Below are positions 60,498 through 64,000 of a DNA stretch of 64,000 nt, piece after piece. The stretch lies in contig NZ_FNJC01000003.1 of NCBI RefSeq assembly GCF_900104305.1, positions 124,001 through 188,000 on the forward strand, given 5' to 3'. Numbering within the stretch: position 1 is the stretch's first letter; every line of letters starts with the position of its first letter. Under the pieces are notes generated by a model. The model was not told the origin of the DNA. It searched no databases and worked only from the letters and a program-made list of their open reading frames with translations. Both the position numbers and the translations under genes were made by a program. This DNA is from Filomicrobium insigne. GTDB taxonomy: Bacteria; Pseudomonadota; Alphaproteobacteria; Rhizobiales; Hyphomicrobiaceae.

Positions 60498-60998
60498 TTA
60501 ACCGCCTTGACGCTTCAAGTTGATCTTGACGGCGCTAAGCCCCGAGCCGGATCCAGCAGTCGAGATCGAGACGTTTTGCTGGTTGTTGCTGAGGGAGACC
60601 GACATGGATCCCGTAATGGCGCCGTTGATTGATAACTTGATTGATGCAGGGTTTGCTGTTCCAGTCACAGCGCCAGTCGCATTGAACGTCCGCTCTTCCC
60701 AGGTCCCGGAAACGGCGCCGCCGGAATAGGTCAAGCCGGCACGCATTTCGATCTTGTTCGAAGGATTGGCGCACCGGATGGCCACGTTGAGGTCTGTTCC
60801 CTCCTGACGCGAGGTGTAATACGCGCGGCAATCGATCCGCTCGCTTTTGCCGCTATCGAGTTTGACCGAACCCGAGCCGCTCCAAGTGCCGACATATCCG
60901 TTCAATGGATTAGCCGTAGCCTGCTGCGCGAAGCCGAGCAATGCGATTGACGCCGACATCAAGACGCCGCCAATCAGTCCAGACGTCGAAAGTTTCAT
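60498..60998 (-). CDS. small secreted hypothetical protein, paralogue of 25730-26119
   Basis: 166 residues from the ATG at 60998 (GGAGATC upstream). Signal peptide 1-30 (ending QQATANP). The region YVGTWSGSGSVKLDSGKSERIDCRAYYTSRQEGTDLNVAIRCANPSNKIEMRAGL matches the secreted protein at 25730-26119 in spacing, in the two cysteines and in the PSNKI motif. The rest is Ser/Thr/Gly-rich and beta-looking. Probably an envelope protein; function unknown. Confidence 0.8.
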   Translation of the reverse strand: MKLSTSGLIGGVLMSASIALLGFAQQATANPLNGYVGTWSGSGSVKLDSGKSERIDCRAYYTSRQEGTDLNVAIRCANPSNKIEMRAGLTYSGGAVSGTWEERTFNATGAVTGTANPASIKLSINGAITGSMSVSLSNNQQNVSISTAGSGSGLSAVKINLKRQGG

Positions 60999-61302
60999 TC
61001 TGATCTCCGCTCCCGGTTTCGGCGCGGAATAATAAGGTTTCTGAGCCAATTGACGAGGTCCTGCGGGTCACACTGATTTTACGGAGAGTGCGAGCTGAGG
61101 CTATCGATCTGAAAGATCTCACCAAATTGGATTCTTACCTCAGCTCTATTCGATTGTGCCTAACGCCCTTATAGCTAGCAAAGATAGAACTCGTGCAACC
61201 CCTGGGAGTTATGTGCAGGCGCGCGGCGCAAAACTTATGCTAAGGCAAGATTCTAACGACAACGGAAAGATCTGCCCTCGTGTTGACTTTTAGCGTTTGA
61301 TT
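60999..61302. other. intergenic region, nothing recognised
   Basis: About 300 nt between the secreted protein start and the DUF4239 gene end. No ORF with coding features, no RNA, no clear terminator was seen. Confidence 0.4.
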
Positions 61303-62052
61303 TTAGTGGGCCTGTCCCGGGGTCAGTTCGGTGAGCGCTTCGTGCAATGGCGCACTTGAAATCGAAATCAAGCCGCCCTGAGATTCGTCCATTTCCATAA
61401 TCAGGAACACGGAGCCGGCTAACACAACAGCGCACAGCGCGATGATGGAAAGCACGGTGGTATTCCGCGGGGCGAAGAGAGCATTGCCGAAAAATATTAT
61501 GGCGAGCCACAAGATGAGAAGCGCCAAGAAGGGGATTGGCATGGTGCTGTCGACGTCGTCGAGTAGAAACCAGCGTGTCTGCGCGATCTCATTTGTTACG
61601 TCGAGCGCTCTGCTTTTGAGCCAGGATTGTGCATCCGTGGTCGGCACAAGGCTGCTGAGTTGCAATTGAACCTGGTCGATCCCTACCACCAATTCAGTGG
61701 GTTTTCGGCTTTTTTCGAACTGGGCGAGTTTGCTTGCAACGGCCTTCCGCAACAGGGCGCGCAAATCACGGGTTTCGGGGCCATAATGAGACATCAATCG
61801 ATCGAGGAGAATGACCTCCGCCGAAGCATGTCGCCATTCCGTGTCCTTCGTATCGAACGAGGTTTTTGCCGAGAATACGAGAAATCCGAGCACGACCGCT
61901 GCGAGCAGACCGTTCAATTCAAGAAACGAATGAATGGCCCGCTGAGAGTCTTCAGTCATGTGATGTTTGGGCAGAACAGTCGCCAAAAACAGGCCGAGTA
62001 ATGCCGCGCAAAATGTGAGCGCAAACACAATCAGAAACGCAACGACGGGCAT
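61303..62052 (-). CDS. DUF4239-like membrane protein
   Basis: 249 residues. Two N-terminal helices (about 5-28 and 45-63: LNGLLAAVVLGFLVFSAK), a cytosolic or periplasmic helical region of about 110 residues with LLDRLMSHYGPETRDLRALLRKAV, then two C-terminal helices (about 170-190 and 200-220). The layout and the SFDTKDTEWRHASAEVILLDRLMSHYGPE stretch match DUF4239. No function is known. No operon partner in the same strand within 240 nt. Confidence 0.8.
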   Translation of the reverse strand: MPVVAFLIVFALTFCAALLGLFLATVLPKHHMTEDSQRAIHSFLELNGLLAAVVLGFLVFSAKTSFDTKDTEWRHASAEVILLDRLMSHYGPETRDLRALLRKAVASKLAQFEKSRKPTELVVGIDQVQLQLSSLVPTTDAQSWLKSRALDVTNEIAQTRWFLLDDVDSTMPIPFLALLILWLAIIFFGNALFAPRNTTVLSIIALCAVVLAGSVFLIMEMDESQGGLISISSAPLHEALTELTPGQAH

Positions 62053-62240
62053 GAATGAGCCCTCGGACTGAACGACAAATGTGCGAGGTCAGCTTCCGGC
62101 GGATCCAAGGATAATCAATAACTGTACGAAATGTGCGACCGCCGTCACGGACGCAAATTGAATTCAATTAATTTAAATCTCCAACCGCGCCGCCGCACGC
62201 GAAGTTCCAAAGTGTGGTTTACAGAGAGGCAGCTGAAGCG

Positions 62241-64000
62241 TTACGCGCCAGGTCGCCCCGTCTTCCTCGGTCGGCCGCGCCGTTGTTTCTTTTCAGACGG
62301 ATCATCAAATTCCGTCGTCTTCACAGGCTTCACGGGTTTCGTTTTTCCGGTTGGCACGGAGAGCATGGCGTGAGGGCCCATCTCGTCGAGAGTCGGCTTG
62401 TGCGCCCCCGAAATGCGCTCTCCGAACGCACCAGCTTTTGTCCGTGGATCAACTTTGGCATCGCGGCGTGGTACGGGCATGTCCGTACCCGGACCCATGT
62501 CGTCAAGGGAGGGTTTGCGGATGCGGCTTTTTTCGGTGGCAGGAAGATTGGCTTTTGCACCATATTTGCGTTCGCCCTCATAGCGTCCGGCCCGGTCCTC
62601 CACCTGAGCTTGCCGCGCCAGCGGGTCGTCGGCAATAGCAAGTTCGGTATCGCGCAACCGCTTAATCTCATCACGTAGTCGCGCGGCTTCCTCGAATTCC
62701 AGATCTGCGGCTGCCGTACGCATACGCGCTTCCATGTCCTCGATCACGCGCGCAAGATTGTGTCCGTGGGCGGCCGGTGCATCGGCCAGCCCGGTATCAA
62801 CTGTGACGTGATCCTGTTCGTACACTGAGGCCAGAACGTCCGCGATGTTCTTTCTGACGCTTTGCGGTGTGATGCCATGCTCAGCGTTGTAGGCGAGCTG
62901 TTTTTCCCGGCGCCGATTCGTCTCTGCGATCGCCCGGTCCATCGAGCCCGTCACATGATCGGCATAGAGGATCACGCGTCCGTCGACATTACGCGCCGCA
63001 CGGCCGATTGTCTGAATGAGTGAAGTTTCTGAGCGTAGGAAGCCTTCCTTGTCAGCATCGAGAATAGCAACGAGCGCGCATTCGGGGATGTCGAGGCCCT
63101 CGCGCAGCAGGTTGATGCCGATCAGCACGTCAAATGCACCAAGACGCAAATCGCGAATAATCTCGATCCGCTCCAAAGTGTCGATGTCCGAGTGCATGTA
63201 GCGCACGCGGACTCCCGCTTCGTGCATGTATTCGGTGAGGTCCTCGGCCATGCGCTTTGTCAGCGTCGTGACCAACGCACGGTAGCCTTTCTGGGAAATC
63301 TGGCGCACTTCATCGAGAAGATCGTCCACCTGTGACTTCGCGGGCCGCACATCGATGGGCGGGTCGATCAGCCCTGTCGGCCGGATAACCTGTTCCGCAA
63401 ATACGCCGCCAGACTGTTCCAATTCCCAACCGCCGGGAGTTGCCGAAACCGACACGGTCTGCGGACGCATGGCATTCCATTCCTCGAAACGGAGAGGGCG
63501 GTTATCCATACAAGACGGCAAGCGGAAACCGTACTCGGCCAGCGTTGCTTTACGTCGGAAGTCGCCGCGGAACATGCCGCCGATCTGCGGGATCGTTACG
63601 TGGCTTTCGTCAACGAAGACAAGGGCATTGTCCGGAAGGTATTCGAACAGCGTCGGTGGTGGATCGCCAGGGCGGCGGCCCGTCAGATAGCGGGAATAGT
63701 TCTCAATGCCGGCGCAGGAACCCGTCGCCTCCATCATCTCCATATCGAACAGCGTACGCTGTTCGATGCGCTGGGCTTCGAGATATTTGCCGGCGGCATG
63801 CAACTCGTCGAGCCGTCCTTTCAATTCGGACTTAATGGCTTTGATCGCCTGCTGGAGAGTCGGGCGGGGAGTCACGTAGTGTGAATTCGCGTAGACCTTC
63901 ACGAGTTCAAGGTCGTCGGATTTGGTCCCAGTAAGAGGATCAAACTCGGTAATAGACTCAATCTCGTCGCCGAACATAGAGATGCGCCAGGCGCGATCCT
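62241..64000 (-). CDS. uvrB: excinuclease ABC subunit B, C-terminal part (runs off right edge)
   Basis: The frame is open from the stop at 62241 to the window edge, about 586 residues of the C-terminal portion. [25 protein letters not shown] at the edge, [34 protein letters not shown], and [45 protein letters not shown] are UvrB helicase motifs. The UVR domain ([32 protein letters not shown]) is at the end, followed by a basic, Pro-rich tail of about 125 residues longer than in E. coli. It loads at DNA lesions with UvrA and recruits UvrC. Confidence 0.96.
   Translation of the reverse strand, partial: DRAWRISMFGDEIESITEFDPLTGTKSDDLELVKVYANSHYVTPRPTLQQAIKAIKSELKGRLDELHAAGKYLEAQRIEQRTLFDMEMMEATGSCAGIENYSRYLTGRRPGDPPPTLFEYLPDNALVFVDESHVTIPQIGGMFRGDFRRKATLAEYGFRLPSCMDNRPLRFEEWNAMRPQTVSVSATPGGWELEQSGGVFAEQVIRPTGLIDPPIDVRPAKSQVDDLLDEVRQISQKGYRALVTTLTKRMAEDLTEYMHEAGVRVRYMHSDIDTLERIEIIRDLRLGAFDVLIGINLLREGLDIPECALVAILDADKEGFLRSETSLIQTIGRAARNVDGRVILYADHVTGSMDRAIAETNRRREKQLAYNAEHGITPQSVRKNIADVLASVYEQDHVTVDTGLADAPAAHGHNLARVIEDMEARMRTAAADLEFEEAARLRDEIKRLRDTELAIADDPLARQAQVEDRAGRYEGERKYGAKANLPATEKSRIRKPSLDDMGPGTDMPVPRRDAKVDPRTKAGAFGERISGAHKPTLDEMGPHAMLSVPTGKTKPVKPVKTTEFDDPSEKKQRRGRPRKTGRPGA

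Overview
The window looks like chromosomal DNA of an alphaproteobacterium, most likely of the order Hyphomicrobiales. The evidence is a PhyR/NepR/EcfG general stress response (GSR) locus, CtrA with SciP and FliJ nearby, an OpgG/OpgH/OpgC glucan locus, and an LPS-type outer membrane gene set (TonB receptor, porin-like protein). A Hyphomicrobium-like genus is only a guess. I saw no integrase, insertion sequence, phage gene or CRISPR array.

Region 1 (1-22.3 kb) is a stress region. A CHASE-domain sensor runs off the left edge. Then come thioredoxin 2 with an Old Yellow Enzyme, an FNT channel, Dps, ecfG-nepR divergent from phyR, CsbD and PRC-barrel proteins, small orphan genes, the opg genes, a ribokinase-like kinase, CbpA/CbpM, a VIT-family transporter, the Ku/LigD end-joining pair and CreA. 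The notable point is shared control: eight exact copies of the EcfG promoter pattern GGAAC-N16/17-CGTT, plus one with a single mismatch (phyR), each sit 26-110 nt before a start codon on the correct strand. They precede trxC, dps, nepR-ecfG, phyR, csbD, the two small ORFs, opgGH, ku-ligD and creA. About one exact copy is expected by chance in 64 kb at equal base frequencies.

Region 2 (22.3-35 kb) holds a SulP permease, a DUF937/PRC-barrel membrane protein, a small secreted protein, a site-2 protease with a CBS pair, a porin-like protein, a TonB receptor, a protein-isoaspartate methyltransferase fused to an erythromycin-esterase domain, a DUF2267 protein and a CBS protein.

Region 3 (35-45 kb) holds two ECF sigma/anti-sigma modules, each beside a molybdopterin enzyme. 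The first (35.2-38.4 kb) sits with a SorAB-like sulfite dehydrogenase. The second is SigF/NrsF, divergent from a methionine-rich MxKDx-type repeat protein, a cytochrome b561-like YedZ and a YedY-like enzyme. Both directions carry GTAACY-N16-CGAA promoters. This matches the SigF/NrsF/MrpX/YedYZ hypochlorite-defence module known in Azospira. Two gene remnants (intradiol dioxygenase, amidase) lie between the modules.

Region 4 (45-64 kb) holds a permease-like protein, a PLP decarboxylase with an Lrp regulator, a two-component system flanked by two PepSY proteins with a phased direct-repeat operator, a chemotaxis receptor, tRNA-Met, mnmA, sciP, a lipoprotein, fliJ, ctrA, a metallo-hydrolase, several small secreted proteins, a DUF4239 membrane protein and uvrB running off the right edge.
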